NCBI GenBank assembly: GCA_021234155.1 | Contig: JAJEKV010000050.1 | Span: 6,473,199-6,537,198 of the forward strand | Direction of reading: 5' to 3' | DNA length: 64,000 nucleotides | DNA from: Isoetes taiwanensis | Lineage: Eukaryota > Streptophyta > Lycopodiopsida > Isoetales > Isoetaceae | Part shown: piece after piece, positions 33,010 to 45,340 of the stretch | Position numbering within the stretch: the stretch's first letter is position 1 | How the letters are laid out: every line of letters begins with the position of its first letter | Notes under the pieces: model-generated | Database searches by the model: none | Seen by the model: only the letters and a program-made list of their open reading frames with translations | Told to the model about the DNA's origin: nothing | Program-made: the position numbers and the translations under genes

Positions 33010-33423
33010 TGGGGGGCCATCCTGTGGGGGTATGGGCGCGACGCGCCCCCGGGCGGGTCATAGAGCCGCCGCAAAGTATCGCTCCCACCGCCGGGTGTGA
33101 TGTCCCTCGTAGGGCCGGGCTGGCCTTCAAGCACTCGCCAAAAGGTTCGAGGATGAGTGTCCGAGCAGGCGAACATCTCCCCGATGCACGGCAAGGTACC
33201 GCGCCTTTGTGTCCTTCGATGGGCGCGCTGTACTGCGGTGGTGGCCTCGCAAGCGGGCACCGGATCCGGATCGTGACGGAGCTGCCGCTTGCGTTCTTTA
33301 CACTCCGCATCAAACCATCGGTTACGCGGGAATGTTGCTGACCCTAAGCGGCGACGCGGGGAGGGTCTGCCAAAGCACTCGTTCGGCGCATCCCGTAATA
33401 GCGAAGTCGGCTGCCCATGGCTT

Positions 33424-34084
33424 CTAGTGTGGAGGTCCGCATTCGGGAGGGCGCCCATGAGCATCTTCTACAGAAGTCCTCGCCCGCTCATAATCTAGTC
33501 TCAACCGAGGGACGGGCGAGGGCCGGGTATAGTGGGGGTCCGCGGCTTGCCAAACCAGTCCAAATAAAGTGGGAGGTGATCGAGTCGACCTCCTCATCCC
33601 GACCGGGTCAGGCCCACCCGGAAACGATCGATGAGATGCATATCTTGGCGCAACTATGAGCACATAGTCCACCACACTAGACCCTCCCCCGATTGTCATC
33701 GCATGTGCACCGCGAATCGGGCCACCGTGGAAAGGCCATTGCAAATTATCAAGTCAAAAATGCCACATAGCGGGAGCAATGCTCGCCAAAGCGAAAGTGA
33801 CTGGCCGCCATCCCACCCTCGTGGGCGGGGTTGTTTCGTGCGGGCGAGCTGCAGGACATCGTCGCCGTGGGGGTCAAGTCGCATGGGCTGCTCTACTCCT
33901 CGCCCGCATTGAAATCTCCAAGAAGGACGACCCTACCCAACCTTTGGTGCTGCCAGATGTCATCATATAGATCGACATAAGGGTCCATCCTATCCGTGAT
34001 CGGGGTGGCTGCGATAGAAGGTACCGTCTGCGTGAGGGAAATAACAGTGCCGTAAAAGAGGGGTGCCATCGGTATTATGCACAC
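33424..34084 (-). pseudogene. LINE AP-endonuclease remains
   Basis: Pieces of the endonuclease survive in different frames: MAPLFYGTV then RVVLLGDFNAGEE (33893-34084), matching LMGDLNGW in the 9.2-kb LINE; CGIFDLIICNGLSTVARF (33696-33884), matching LNMIIFNGI; and SVVDYVLIVAP (33424-33744), matching SVLDYLIGEP. Order and orientation agree with ORF2. Confidence 0.65.
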
Positions 34085-34612
34085 GAACCCACAAGTACCG
34101 GTTGTATCTGTCTGTCTTCTTGAAGACCGAGAAATGTTGGTAACCCGCAGATCGTAGCTCGGCTCAAAGATGCTCCCATGTCTCCATGAGAAAGATGAGA
34201 TCCATATCTACGCCACGTGAGTTCAGATCGTCCCCCCTTCGCCAAGGGAAGCCTCGACAATTCCATGAGACCACCCCGAGACACAACCCTATTTGTCACA
34301 GGATGGTATGCGCAGGCCCGAGTCGCTGGGGAGGCCGGAAGCAGAGGCCGAAAGGAGAAGTAGATGGAGATGGAGCGGAGGCAAGAGATGTGGTCAGAGG
34401 GCGTAATGGAGGGAGCAGGAGTAGGAGCAGGAGAAGGGGGGGGCCGGGTAGGAGAAGCAGAAGGTGGCCGCTGCGGCAAAGCCGGGGGTTGTCCAAGGGG
34501 TCTCGCAGCCAGCAGCGTGCCGGTCGGAAAATGTGCATCCCCGCCGAACCAATCCCCGCGGCACCCCCGGGTGGCGAATGCTCCCACCCCGACAAGCTCT
34601 TGTCAGCGTGCC

Positions 34613-34746
34613 TCCCGCTGCACGGGTGTGAGGTCCTGGTCCACGTACAGGGATGTCCCCTTCAGCATCTGGCCCTGGCGCAATATGGCATCACGCACCT
34701 GTGCATCCGCAACCGTGAATATGACAATGCGGTCACGACCCAAAGG
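34613..34746 (-). pseudogene. LINE ORF1 C-terminal fragment
   Basis: A 43-codon minus-strand frame reads PLGRDRIVIFTVADAQVRDA then QGQMLKGTSLYVDQDLTPVQ and ends in a stop. It matches the ORF1 stretch VELLKQGPMLKGTDYRVCED of the 9.2-kb LINE, the L1 ORF1p C-terminal domain. The rest of ORF1 upstream (34.75-35.8 kb) is low-complexity, Pro/Arg-rich in translation and not readable as protein. Confidence 0.65.
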
Positions 34747-35916
34747 CCGAGCCCCATGATGGGCTGCTCGAGAAATGTGAATCGCCCCGAAATGTCATCC
34801 GATCAAAAATGTGTGTTCGATGTTGTGGGGAGACTTTCCCCGCCGCCTCGCATGCTCGAACTACTGTGATAGGGCCTCTCCGCCCAAGGCCCGGAGTTCC
34901 CGCATGGACCGCGGGTCAAAGGTGGGCGAGGGCCGGGTCCGTGGCCGGGGGTGGGTGGTGGTGGCCGGGATGGCGGGAGTGGCCGGAGGTGGCGTGGAGT
35001 GGCCGGAGGGCGGGCAAGCAGCGGGGCCCGCTGCCGGGCGGAGGCTGTATGGGTATGGTCCGGAGCCGCTCTCGCCCCCGGGTGGAAGTCGGGAGCACGC
35101 CTCTGTGGCCGGGCCGCTTTGTCCATCTCCCCACCGCGACCGGGCCGCACTGACCATGAACCTCGGTAGGGAGACCCCTCGGCTCGGCTCGGGATGGTTG
35201 CCCGCGAACCCCCGGAGCTCCGTGCTCGAGTAGCGAGAGCGTGCTTCGAGCCCCAAAGAAGACACGGGCGCCGGGGCCGGGCTTGCTGTTCCGATCTTAC
35301 TACGAAGATCCCGGCTATGTACCTGCCGTCAGAAGAGCAGCCTCCTCCCCAGCGCCATGGTGGTGGCCGCCTCCACCTCCGACCGGCCGAGACACCATGA
35401 CCATCGTCTCCTCGCATTGGCGCCTCCCTCCCTCTGGTGGTCATGGTGTCCAGAGTGATGAACACAGAGTCTAGGTGGGGCCCGCATGTCGGCGACCTCC
35501 GGGCCGGCCTGCTGCCGCCGGTGTGCCGGGCCAAGGCCATCTTCCACATGCGGCGGCGGGTCTCCGGCACTGATGCGGTTCTTCGACCACGATTTGCCTT
35601 TTTGAGCACATGGGATGCCGAGACTCCATCTCCACGCCATGCCAGCCAGGCGGCACCGTTAGCCTCAATCACGAGCATTGTTAGCCTCCACTCCCGCTTT
35701 GACGTGGCTCCAATTCGCCGAAAGGGGGAGTTCCTATGTGGTCGAGCAATCAATCGCTTCCGCCGGGCTGGCCTCGCCGAGGGTGCCTTAGCCTTAGCCC
35801 AGCCTCCTTCTTCATGGAGGATCTCTCCCCGCCCATGATGGCTGATCGGGACCGTTTGTGCGGGCGGTCCCTCGCCTTTGGTTTTTCAGGCCGCCCATCT
35901 TCGTGGCCATGACTTC

Positions 35917-36230
35917 CAAAGTTTGAGGGGTCTCCGGTTGCGGAAAGGGTGCTTAGAATTCAATTTGGGGACTCAAAACGCAGGCGAGCACCTTTTGGGG
36001 TGCGGGGTTTTGGGGGTTCCAAAGTTTGAGGGGTCTCTCGGCTGCCTCAAGGGTGCTTAGAATCCAATTTGGGGACTCGTAAAGGCAAAAGTGCAGCACC
36101 TTTTGGGGGTTTGGGGGTTTTGGGGTGCCAAAGTTTAAGGGGTCTCTGGCTGCCTCAAGGGTGCTTAGAATCCAATTTGGGGACTCAGAAAGGCGGGCAG
36201 AGCACCTTTTGGGGGTTTGGGGGTTTTGGG
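35917..36230. repeat. three 105-110-bp monomers at the LINE 5' end
   Basis: Three head-to-tail copies carry gtttgaggggtctc, gggtgcttagaat, caatttggggactc and gcaccttttgggg. They lie at the 5' side of the minus-strand LINE. The copies differ mainly around CTG/CAG positions (ctccggttgc, ctctcggctgc, ctctggctgc). Confidence 0.75.
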
Positions 36231-36350
36231 TCTAGAGAGAGATTGTAAACCCTAGAGAGAGAAAGCCGGAAAGGGGCAAATCAAGGGGGTCTATGCAAGG
36301 GGAGTGAGGGCGCTAGAGAGAGGGAGTAGGGCGCTGGGGAGGGCCATTCC

Positions 36351-37560
36351 CTTAGAAACCTATGGCGACCGGAGTTTCCCTCCGTAACCTATTGGACCCA
36401 AAATTTGCCCCAATGCAGCTGTGAACCTCCGTAACTCTGCAAAAAATTCTTTTTGATGCTCTATTGCCAGAATAAATCTTCCAGAATAGAGATAGAAAGG
36501 ATACAAGGATAGGAAGAGAAGGAAGGATATATAAAAACACAATGTTATTGTGTGTTACTGGCTATTTTTTGCAGTACAACCGATTGATCCAAAAGTTCAA
36601 GCCCAGAAAAGGCAAGAGAATATAAGCTGCTCTCTTGTAAAGCAATTAGGAAAAATCATCTTTCGCGGCATGGAGCAGGAGCGTTCGAAACAGATAGAAA
36701 CAGAGCTGGACAGTAGCAACAATTAGAAATCTGCATAGCCAGGTCAATGATGTTCATCGCCGGAATGATCTTTGTTGCCATATCATGGCATAGCCAGGCC
36801 AGAAACAGACGTAATAGAGGGACCCAAAATTTGTCACTAAGAAATACCCTGGTGGCGCCACCAGAAACCTACACTCTAAAATTACGTAGAAAAAAAAAGC
36901 ATTGAAATCTTAAGAAATTTCAGGGTAGGTTATGTATTCGTCTGCCCTAAGATAATTTGCAGTGAAAGACTTTGTTGCTCATGAAATGGGCTTAAGCACG
37001 CTAAATGTCTCACAGTTGGTTTTGCGATGTTGGGTGCTTTTTTTTTGGAACTTAGAATGTTGTGCCTTCTATTATATTTAAATGGCATTTTAACACACTT
37101 TATAAGGTATGGTCGATAATTCTCATTCCCTACTCATTCCTTAGAAAAACAAAAACCTTCAATGTTGATTTCTAGCATTCCATAGTTTGCCTTTGCATGG
37201 CCTTGATATGTCGCCACCTCCTTGTTTTAGAAGCAAATAAATAACTTACATGATTCCAATTCCTCCAACTTAATGTTGAAAATATATTCTACAATAACAC
37301 TGGCGAAGCAATAACCTAAAACAGCTAGATTACCCTAGAAACAATTATGACTTCTCGTTGCATCATCTAAAACAAATCTGTAATTGTATAAGCACTCCAA
37401 AAAGCATGTTTTGAGCTAAAAGTTGAAGAATATAGTCAATCGATTTTTTCCCATTATTTGTATAAGGGTTGTGGTTCTGCAAACTTCATTTAAAGGCTGC
37501 ACTATATATATGGCACTTTTTTTGTTTTAAGGACGAAAGCTGCACTATATATATGGCATT
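36351..37560. other. no gene recognised
   Basis: AT-rich, mostly unique sequence. A direct repeat ctgcactatatatatggca occurs at 37498 and 37540. Confidence 0.35.
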
Positions 37561-37562
37561 TT

Positions 37563-38045
37563 CGATGTAGAGACATGACGGGAAATGGCGTGTTCCCCCA
37601 ATTCGGCCACTTTAGCGAGCTCAGAATGGGGTTTTGACTTCAGCGAGCTCGGAATATGGTTTTGACTTTGCACATGAGTTCAAAGAATCCAGTTTACTCT
37701 AGGGACCAGTAATTATAATCAACGGAGCCAAACTCGATTTGCTACATGCAACTAGTCGACCTTTCACCAATGCACTCCTAGCTTAGTGCTATAGTGTAAA
37801 GATAGCATGTATTTGGCAGTCTGGGAGTTTGATCGATCCTCTACTTCTAAAATATGTGTTCTAGGGTAACTCTGGCTTTTTGGATGCAAAATGTGTTCTA
37901 AGGTAACTCTGGCTTTTTGGATGCAAGTGCGCAGTCGAATGGTCATTTTGTGCCTTCTGGCATGCACAGTCACACGATGTCCAGCTTCTTAAGAGCCCTC
38001 ACAACGGGGCAAGTTTGGAGCCGGTGCTTGGGAAGAGAGCAACAT
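37563..38045. repeat. diverged copy of the 672-bp repeat
   Basis: It shares, in order, ttcggccact-ttagc, ggttttgactt, agggaccag-attat, gagccaaactcgatttgctac, aactagtc, tagtgctata and ctagggtaactctggc-ttttggatgc with the array at 39.57-42.14 kb. It has internal duplications of its own (gagctc-gaatgggttttgactt; gtgttctagggtaactctgg). Confidence 0.7.
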
Positions 38046-38789
38046 GACATCAGCATCAGTTGCATACCTAGTTAAATGTTATAATCGCACATTTCTCATA
38101 ATAGTCTTGCACATAGGACCACAAATAAGAAAAATGGTTTGGTGTAGTTGTTTGACGTTAATCACGTCATTAGGCTGTCCAAACTTACACAACTACATGA
38201 GGGTTCACTCTTCAAAACCTGAACAATGTGATGAGGATTCAATGCCAAACTGCTCAAGTACGACTAACTAAGTTTCATGAGGCCAAGTTGTGGCAACGTT
38301 TAGCCATACAGAGGTTGCATGAAATAAAAGATGCAATGTAAATGCTTCAAATAGTTGTGCTTAGGGGGCGTATGAGCAACTCTTCTGATGAGAAGCCTCA
38401 TGAAGGAAAGTTGAACATTTGTTGACTTTTTACATTATTAAATATCATATTATCCTTTTGCTCTAGTCTTTCCTCGCGAGTCATGATCCGCTTTTAGGGA
38501 AGCAAACATAGTACATGTATGACATGTTATCAATAGAGTGCACATCAAGGGTGAAGGTATAAAACGAAAATAGATTGAAGGTCAACATACATATATGTCC
38601 TTGTGTGAAAAAGAAAAATGGTATGTGCCTTGTCTGCAGCTACACTCTCAAAAGAGAAGGTGCTGCTTAAACCGCTGCTGCAACAAATAAACATTTTCCT
38701 TAGTATACGAAGGTAAATGCGTACCACATAAACTAACTGCATAAAAAATGTGACATTAGCAACATTAATATTTATTTGCATTTACTCAA

Positions 38790-39112
38790 AGGATGCACTA
38801 TGACAGAAGATCTTATATGCGGCAGCTTATGCATGAGGAGTTAATTTGAGATGGCATAGAACCGGATGTTCTTATTTTATTCGCATGTATGCTAAATGTG
38901 GAAGCTTGGTAGAGGTATCTCAAGTGTTTGATAAAATGCCTCCCAAAAACACAGTATCATGGGGGTATCTATTTGCAGGATATATCTGGCATGGACAGGG
39001 CCATTCTACTCTGGATGTATTAAGAAACTATAGGAGCTAGGATTAAGCATTTTAAAAGCATTCAATAATGCATGTTCAATTGAACATGGAAGGGTCATGC
39101 ATGACCCACTTT
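38790..39112 (+). pseudogene. PPR protein pseudogene fragment
   Basis: A plus-strand relic of a PLS-type PPR protein. It contains IRMYAKCGSLVEVSQVFDKM then PKNTVSWGYLFAGYIWHGQG (38876-39000), the classic YAKCGS and VF.MP..N.VSW pattern. Before it, a worn HEELI.DGIEPDVLI is in another frame; after it come a stop, LGLSILKAFNNACSIEHGR and VMHD. At least two frame changes and two stops make it a pseudogene. Intact relatives bind organellar RNA. Confidence 0.7.
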
Positions 39113-39570
39113 AACCCATTGGACAAAACTGACCACTTTGCATGGGCATTTACCAATGAACAATTTGCTTAGGCATGTATCAGTGACCAATTTCGCATAG
39201 ACAAATTAAAAGATAATTAATGCACGTCCAAGCACTGAAAATCCTATCTTGCCTGCTTTCATCATGTGCATTAAACATGAACTTGAAATCCCTCTTAAGG
39301 ATTAGAAGCATAACATCAAAAGTTATTCAAGCTTTGTAAAAATTTTGAAGTTCCATTGTCGAGAAATGTCGTAACAAAAGCAAATACGTAGGACATGAAA
39401 AGCTTCTCCAAAAGGAAACGTCAATGAGCAGAACCAAACAGGAGGACTTATAAGTTTGACTTGCGAACGGTGTTAACATTGGCACCACATAAACAAAAGT
39501 GTTTTTGCACCACTTGTATGCACGTGGATGTCTGGCACAACTCCACGTAAAACATACACGTAAATTTCAG

Positions 39571-42145
39571 CGAAGAAACATTCTCAAAAAGAAAAAATGG
39601 ACATCCCACGGAAAGAAACCGCACGGATGTCCCAACCCCCAAATGTTCCCCTTTACGGACATAAGACAAGAGGGGGAAATGATGTGCCCCTCCAGTTCGG
39701 CCATTCTTGCTAGCTCAAAATGTGATTTTGACTTTGGGCATGAGTCCAAAGCATCTAGTTTATTGTAGGGACCAGCGATTATGACCAACAGAGCCAAAAT
39801 CGATTTGCTACAAGCAACTAGTCTATCTTTCACTCGATGCACTCTAGCCTAGTGCTATAATGTAAAGCTAGCACGTACTTGGCAGTTCGGGGACCAATTC
39901 TCTACTCCTCAGACATGTATCCTAGGGTAACTCTGGCCTTTTGGATGCAACCACATAGTCGAAATGTCGTTGCATGCCAACCGGCATGCTCCGGTCGCAC
40001 AATGTCCAGAGCTCACGGGCCATCACAATGGAGCAAGTTTGGAACTGGCACTTGGGGAGGGTTTTTTGTTCTCCTTCTTAAGGTCTCTCTTCGAACCCTC
40101 GAAGGAACCCTGCACGCAAGCTCTTGACCCCTTGAGAGGCAGGGAAGGCTGCCAAAACCTAAACCCTACAGATTTACTAGGGTTTAGGTATCGGGGGAAT
40201 AAAACAGCTCCATTTGTTAATCCCACCATTCAAATAGTAGTTCATGTTATACGAAACATTCTCAAAAAGAAAAAATGGACATCCACCGAACGGATGTCCC
40301 AACCCCCAAATGTTCCCCTTTACGGACATAAGACAAGAGGGGGAAATGATGTGCCCCTCCAGTTCGGCCATTCTTGCTAGGTCAAAATGTGATTTTGACT
40401 TTGGGCATGAGTCCAGAGCATCTAGTTTACTGTAGGGACCAGCGATTATGACCAACAGAGCCAAACTCGATTTGCTACAAGCAACTAGTCTATCTTTCAT
40501 TCGATGCACTCTAGCCTAGTGCTATAATGTAAAGCTAGCACGACTTGGCAGTTCGGGCGTTTGACCAATTCTCTACTCCTCAGACATGTGTCCTAGGGTA
40601 ACTCTGGCCTTTTGGATGCAACCGCACAATCAAAATGTCGTTGCATGCCAACCGGCATGCTCCGGTCGCACAATGTCCAAAGCTCGCGGGCCATCACAAC
40701 GGAGCAAGTTTGGAACTGGCACTTGGGAAGGGTTTTTTGTTCTCCTTCTTAAGGTCTCTCTTTGAACCCTCGAAGGAACCCTGCACGCAAGCTCTTGACC
40801 CTTCAGAGGCAGGGAAGGCTGCCAAAACCTAAACCCTACAGATTTACTAGGGTTTAGGTATCGGGGGAATAAAACGGCTCCATTTGTTAATCCCACCGTT
40901 CAAATAGTAGTTCATGTTATAGGAAACATTCTCAAAAAGAAAAAATGGACATCCACCGCACGGATGTCCCAACCCCCAAATGTTCCCCTTTACGGACATA
41001 AGACAAGAGGGGGAAATGATGTGCCCCTCCAGTTCGGCCATTCTTGCTAGGTCAAAATGTGATTTTGACTTTGGGCATGAGTCCAGAGCATCTAGTTTAC
41101 TGTAGGGACCAGCGATTATGACCAACAGAGCCAAACTCGATTTGCTACAAGCAACTAGTCTAGCTTTCATTCGATGCACTCTAGCCTAGTGCTATGATGT
41201 AAAGCTAGCACGTACTTGGCAGTTCGAGCATTTGACCAATTCTCTACTCCTCAGACATGTGTCCTAGGGTAACTCTATCCTTTTGGATGCAACCGCACAG
41301 TCGAAATGTCGTTGCATGCCAACTGGCATGCTCCGGTCGCACAATGTCCAGAGCTCACGGGCCATCACAACGGAGCAAGTTTGTAACTGGCATTTGGGGA
41401 GGGTTTTTTGTTCTCCTTCTTAAGGTCTCTCTTCGAACCCTCGAAGGAACCCTGCACGCAAGCTCTTGACCCCTTGAGAGGCAGGGAAGGCTGCTAAAAC
41501 CTAAACCCTACAGATTTACTAGGGTTTAGGTATCGGGGGAATAAAACAGCTCCATTTGTTAATCCCACCGTTCAAATAGTAGTTCATGTTATAGGAAACA
41601 TTCTCAAAAAGAAAAAATGGACATCCACCGCACGGATGTCCCAACCCCCAAATGTTCCCCTTTACGGACATAAGACAAGAGGGGGAAATGATGTGCCCCT
41701 CCAGTTCGGCCATTCTTGCTAGGTCAAAATGTGATTTTGACTTTGGGCATGAGTCCAGAGCATCTAGTTTACTGTAGGGACCAGCGATTATGACCAACAG
41801 AGCCAAACTCGATTTGCTACAAGCAACTAGTCTATCTTTCATTCGATGCACTCTAGCCTAGTGCTATAATGTAAAGCTAGCACGTACTTGGCAGTTCGGG
41901 CGTTTGACCAATTCTCTACTCCTCAGACATGTGTCCTAGGGTAACTCTGGCCTTTTGGATGCAACCGCACAGTCAAAATGTCGTTGCATGCCAACCGGCA
42001 TGCTCCGGTCGCACAATGTCCAGAGCTCGCGGGCCATCACAACGGAGCAAGTTTGGAACTGGCACTTGGGGAGGGTTTTTTGTTCTCCTTCTTAAGGTCT
42101 CTCTTCGAACCCTCGAAGGAACCCTGCACGCAAGCTCTTGCGATG
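39571..42145. repeat. 672-bp tandem repeat, four units
   Basis: Units start at about 39571, 40248, 40919 and 41591 (marker ttctcaaaaagaaaaaatgg at 39582, 40259, 40930 and 41602); spacing is 671-677 bp and identity is very high. The last unit stops at 42140. The ends of the first three units carry an inverted pair of telomere-box sequences, acctaaaccct and agggtttaggt, around 10 bp (40157-40189, 40827-40859, 41499-41531). The same open frames recur in every unit on both strands, because the units are near-identical; they show no protein family. Confidence 0.85.
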
Positions 42146-42869
42146 TTTAGCTTTACATTTGGAGTGGTTTAATAAGCTAGCTATAAAATTATTTATTACC
42201 ATATTAAGATATTAACCTTGACATTGTAGTAGTTTTTTGAGCTAAGCGTTACAAAATTGTTAGTTAAGATGGTGTCGATGGTATCTCTATATTTACATAT
42301 AAGTGGTCATTATTCCTGCACTAAACCTCACAAAACAATTGCCAATTTCTTGGCTAAATGACATTACAAGGTTTCTTACAATATTAAGTAACAAAGGCAA
42401 AGCATTCACCTTTGGTTTTTGACGTTGCACCAATCACAAATTTCTAATATTGCTACGAAGTTACAAGCTAGATATCAATTTACTACAAAGTTTCCTTTAT
42501 TGCGAAGCAACACATTGATTTTAATCTATGTCATTAGTGACACGTTTATTTTTCTTTTGTAAAATTTATTGATAAGGCTCATTTGATTCTACGAAGCCTT
42601 ACACGCGTATGCTTCCTATATATTTAGAAGCTTTGCATCTTTATTAAGGCTCACAACTGTTGCATTTGGAAAAATACAATATTAACAACACGATTAACAC
42701 AAGAATAAACTATTAATGAGCTTAGTAAACAACCACATAAAGAAAACCTTAGCATCTTTGCAAATTTTAACGTGGTTCTCAAACTCATAAGAAGAACGCG
42801 GTAGAATACAAATTTATGACAACTAGCATGTAAACGCATCTGAAATTATGCTACTACAAAAGTATATAG
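42146..42869. other. no gene recognised
   Basis: AT-rich unique sequence between the 672-bp array and the AT-rich satellite. Confidence 0.35.
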
Positions 42870-43519
42870 AAAAATCATTCCATTAAATTAATGATGATTT
42901 TCAAAGACCATCATAAACTCTAGAATTCATAAGTTAAATATAGTACGAACTAGGAATGGTTTTGCAAAATCAAGATGTGCTTAAAACACATCTTCTAAAC
43001 TATTGATAATTTCAAAAAACCATTGTACGATTGTAGAATTCATGTAAGTAAACATGATATGAACTAGCGATGATTTTGCTAAAAAACTATACACTTAAAA
43101 ACAATCTCACAAATTAATTATGATTTCTATAAATCTTTGAATTAGTATAAAAAATACGATATGAAGCACTATTGATCTTGCAAAATTAATATATGCTTAA
43201 AATACATCTTCTAAACTATGGATGATTTCAAAAAACTATTATATGATTATGGAATTCATGTAATTAAACATGATATAAACTATTAATGATTTTGCTAAAT
43301 CAATCTACACTTAAAAACAACCTTATGAACTAATAATGATTTCTAGAAACTAGTGTAAAATTTTGAATTAGTACAAAAAATATGGTATTAGCCACTATTG
43401 GTTTTTCAAAACCAATATATGCTTAAAACACCTCTTCTAAACTATTGATGATTTCAAAAACCTATTGTACAATCATAGAAGTCATGTAATTAAACAGGAT
43501 ATGATTTTGCTAAATCATT

Positions 43520-44267
43520 GTCATGAAGAAATTAAGGAGTGCAAACTTGTGAACTCTATGTATCAGTTGTTGCTTGATACTGATATTCTTCCTCCGTCTA
43601 ATAAGTGGTCTCTTCAACTTCCTCCTCTTCAATGGCAGAAGGTGTGGTCTTGGGCATGGGACAAGCTACTTCATCCTAAAGTGGCAGTTCTTTGGTGGCA
43701 GATTCTTCATAGGTGTCTGCGGGTTAATGTGCTTGTCCATAAGTTTAACCCTAGAATATCAAATCAGTGTCCAGTATGCAAGCGTGGTTCTGAGACCATT
43801 GAGCATTGCTTTTTTCATGTGTGAACACCTTAAACAGGTATGGGACTGGTTGTTTTCCCCTTTTCAGGTTTCACTAACAAGTCAACAACTGCTTTTGGCA
43901 ATTTACCCAAGTACCTGGACAGAGTTACAAGGCCAGGCTTTTCATCTAGCAGTAGGATGGTTGCTTTGGACTATCTGGAAAAGACGAAGATTGGTAATCT
44001 TCAAAGGTCTGGATGTGGCAGATAATCGTGTTCTCCAAGAAGCTCAAGGTTACATTGTAAAGTCGTATCATTGTTCTTCACTTGCCCCTCGCAAGAGGCG
44101 ATTGATTTTTGAGGAGTTTTTGGATGTGCACTCTTATGCTTAGGCAGGTTGCTTCACTCGGTGGGTCTCCGCTTATCCGCTGAGATTTTATTCCTGTCTC
44201 TGCACTTATACTTGTATTTGACTCTTTGATTGAATAAAGTCTGACGTCCTTCAATAAAAAAAAAAAT
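43520..44267 (+). mobile_element. 5'-truncated L1-type LINE in the satellite
   Basis: A plus-strand insert ends in ttcaataaaaaaaaaaa (44251-44267). The satellite reads gctaaatcattg before it and ttgtacattaaaa after it, so attgt may be a short target duplication, which is weak. The coding content is the L1 zf-RVT tail. Confidence 0.65.
43540..44143 (+). pseudogene. L1 ORF2 C-terminus with zf-RVT domain
   Basis: The plus-strand frame shows KLLHPKVAVLWWQILHRCLR then CPVCKRGSETIEHCFFH, the zf-RVT C-x2-C...H...C pattern. After one frame change near 43820 (a tga within catgtgtgaacacc) it continues as HLKQVWDWLFSPFQ, GWLLWTIWKRRRLVIF and a natural stop at 44143. It is the same domain as at 17.6 kb but from a different subfamily. 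The RT domain is missing. Confidence 0.8.
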
Positions 44268-44449
44268 TGTACATTAAAAAACAATCATACAAACTAATGA
44301 TGATTTCTAGAAACTACTGTAAATTTATGATATGATATGAACCACTATTGATTTTGCAAAACTAGGAAGAACACATGATTTTTCTTTACATTTTGTATTG
44401 TCGTATAAAAAAATCACATATATACTGGTTTTCATGCTAATTTTTTATA

Positions 44450-44929
44450 CACTACAAAAACGTTGCCCTGTTACGACATCTATTACGACGTCCAGACGTC
44501 GTTTGAACGTCGATGAACGACGCCAAAAAGTCGATAAACGACGCCTATAACGACGTCTGCACGTCGTTTTACGACGCGGACGCTGCCGCTATATCGCCGC
44601 CGCATAGCGGCGGCGCCGCCTTTAAAGCGACGAATTAACGTCGTTAAACGACGCCATCGCACAAAATTAAACGCCACGCGGCCGGGCGGCCGCCGGCCGG
44701 CGTCGGCGAAGCGGTTGTTGACGGCGGTGGCGACCACGTGTTTGACGCCGTTTAACGACGCCACACGGGCGGGCGCCCCACGCCGATCGGGCGGCCAGCC
44801 GCTGGCGTTACCCGGCGCCATTGCCGGCGGGGCCCACGCATTACGCCGCCGTTTAACGACAGAATATCAAAGAGCGCCACGTCAGCAACGTCGTTTAACG
44901 ACGTTGCTTACGTGTATTAAAAAAAAAAT

Positions 44930-44935
<6 letters not shown>
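44450..44935 (+). mobile_element. CACTA-like terminus with subterminal repeats
   Basis: cactacaaaaa (44450-44460) is the typical end of a CACTA (En/Spm) DNA transposon. The next 430 bp are packed with acgacgtc, aacgacgcc and gtcgtttaacgacg motifs in both orientations, as expected for subterminal transposase-binding repeats. The matching tttttgtagtg end was not found. A related stretch (gagcgccacgt-agcaacgtcgtttaacgacg) recurs at 45821-45855. Confidence 0.5.
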
Positions 44936-44962
<27 letters not shown>

Positions 44963-45340
44963 ACAAAAATAATAATAATACATTTATTATGAATGAAGTT
45001 AATACATTTAATATTAAAGCCTATAAAATGAATTTAACCAATAAAGAAATATAAGATTTTAACGTCATTAAATGATGTCGCTTAAATATATTAAAAAAAT
45101 ACAAAAATAAATGAAGCCCCAATTTTTTTAGCTAAATACATTAATCAATAAATTAAGCTAAATACATTAATCAATACATTAAGCATATTGAAAATTAAAT
45201 GCTTACCTGGAATACGTACAAGGTGGCAAAGTTGTTTTGCACAAACAACGCATTTTGCTAGGAGTGTACATGCAAAACAATAAATTCAATGATTAGTAAA
45301 ATATTAGTATAAATAAACAACTTAAAGGAAAAAAAAATAT
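44936..45340. other. homopolymer and AT-rich spacer sharing a segment with 61.5 kb
   Basis: A poly(T) run at 44936-44962 is followed by AT-rich sequence. Positions 45205-45300 match, inverted, 61515-61610 (cattttgctaggagtgtacatgcaaaac), so both are parts of one dispersed element. Confidence 0.55.

Larger units (their letters stand above)
30865..36350 (-). mobile_element. decayed full-length LINE, CpG-rich, with a TTCC tail
   Basis: Minus-strand LINE of the same family. It has the family 3' terminus with a (TTCC)n tail (plus 30865-30927), ORF2 pieces from about 31000 to 34150, ORF1 remains at 34.6-35.8 kb and tandem monomers at its 5' side (35917-36230). Every domain is broken by many indels. 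Composition is far from that of the neighbours: 33001-33300 alone holds about 33 CpG but only about 6 CAG/CTG triplets by my count. Old plant transposons normally lose CpG, so this is unusual. The 5' limit near 36350 is approximate and no target duplication was seen. Confidence 0.75.
42870..44390. repeat. AT-rich satellite, ~220-bp dimers
   Basis: cttctaaactattgatgatttc recurs at 42989, 43209 and 43433, giving a period of about 220 bp. Each period consists of two related halves (gatgattttgctaaatcaat-type and actattgattttgcaaaacta-type). The array is interrupted by an L1 tail at about 43520-44267 and resumes after it. Confidence 0.65.

Noticed and set aside
34803-35753. 316-codon minus-strand open frame and overlapping GC-rich frames on both strands
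   Set aside because: The region is extremely GC- and CpG-rich, so stops are rare in all frames. The translation is Pro/Arg/Gly-rich low complexity, and the interval lies in the ORF1/5' part of a decayed LINE.
40177-41851. Recurrent 110-codon frames (MHRMK.RLVACSKSS...) in the 672-bp array
   Set aside because: They recur only because the DNA units are almost identical. Other frames in the same units are equally open, and no protein family or codon-level constraint is visible.
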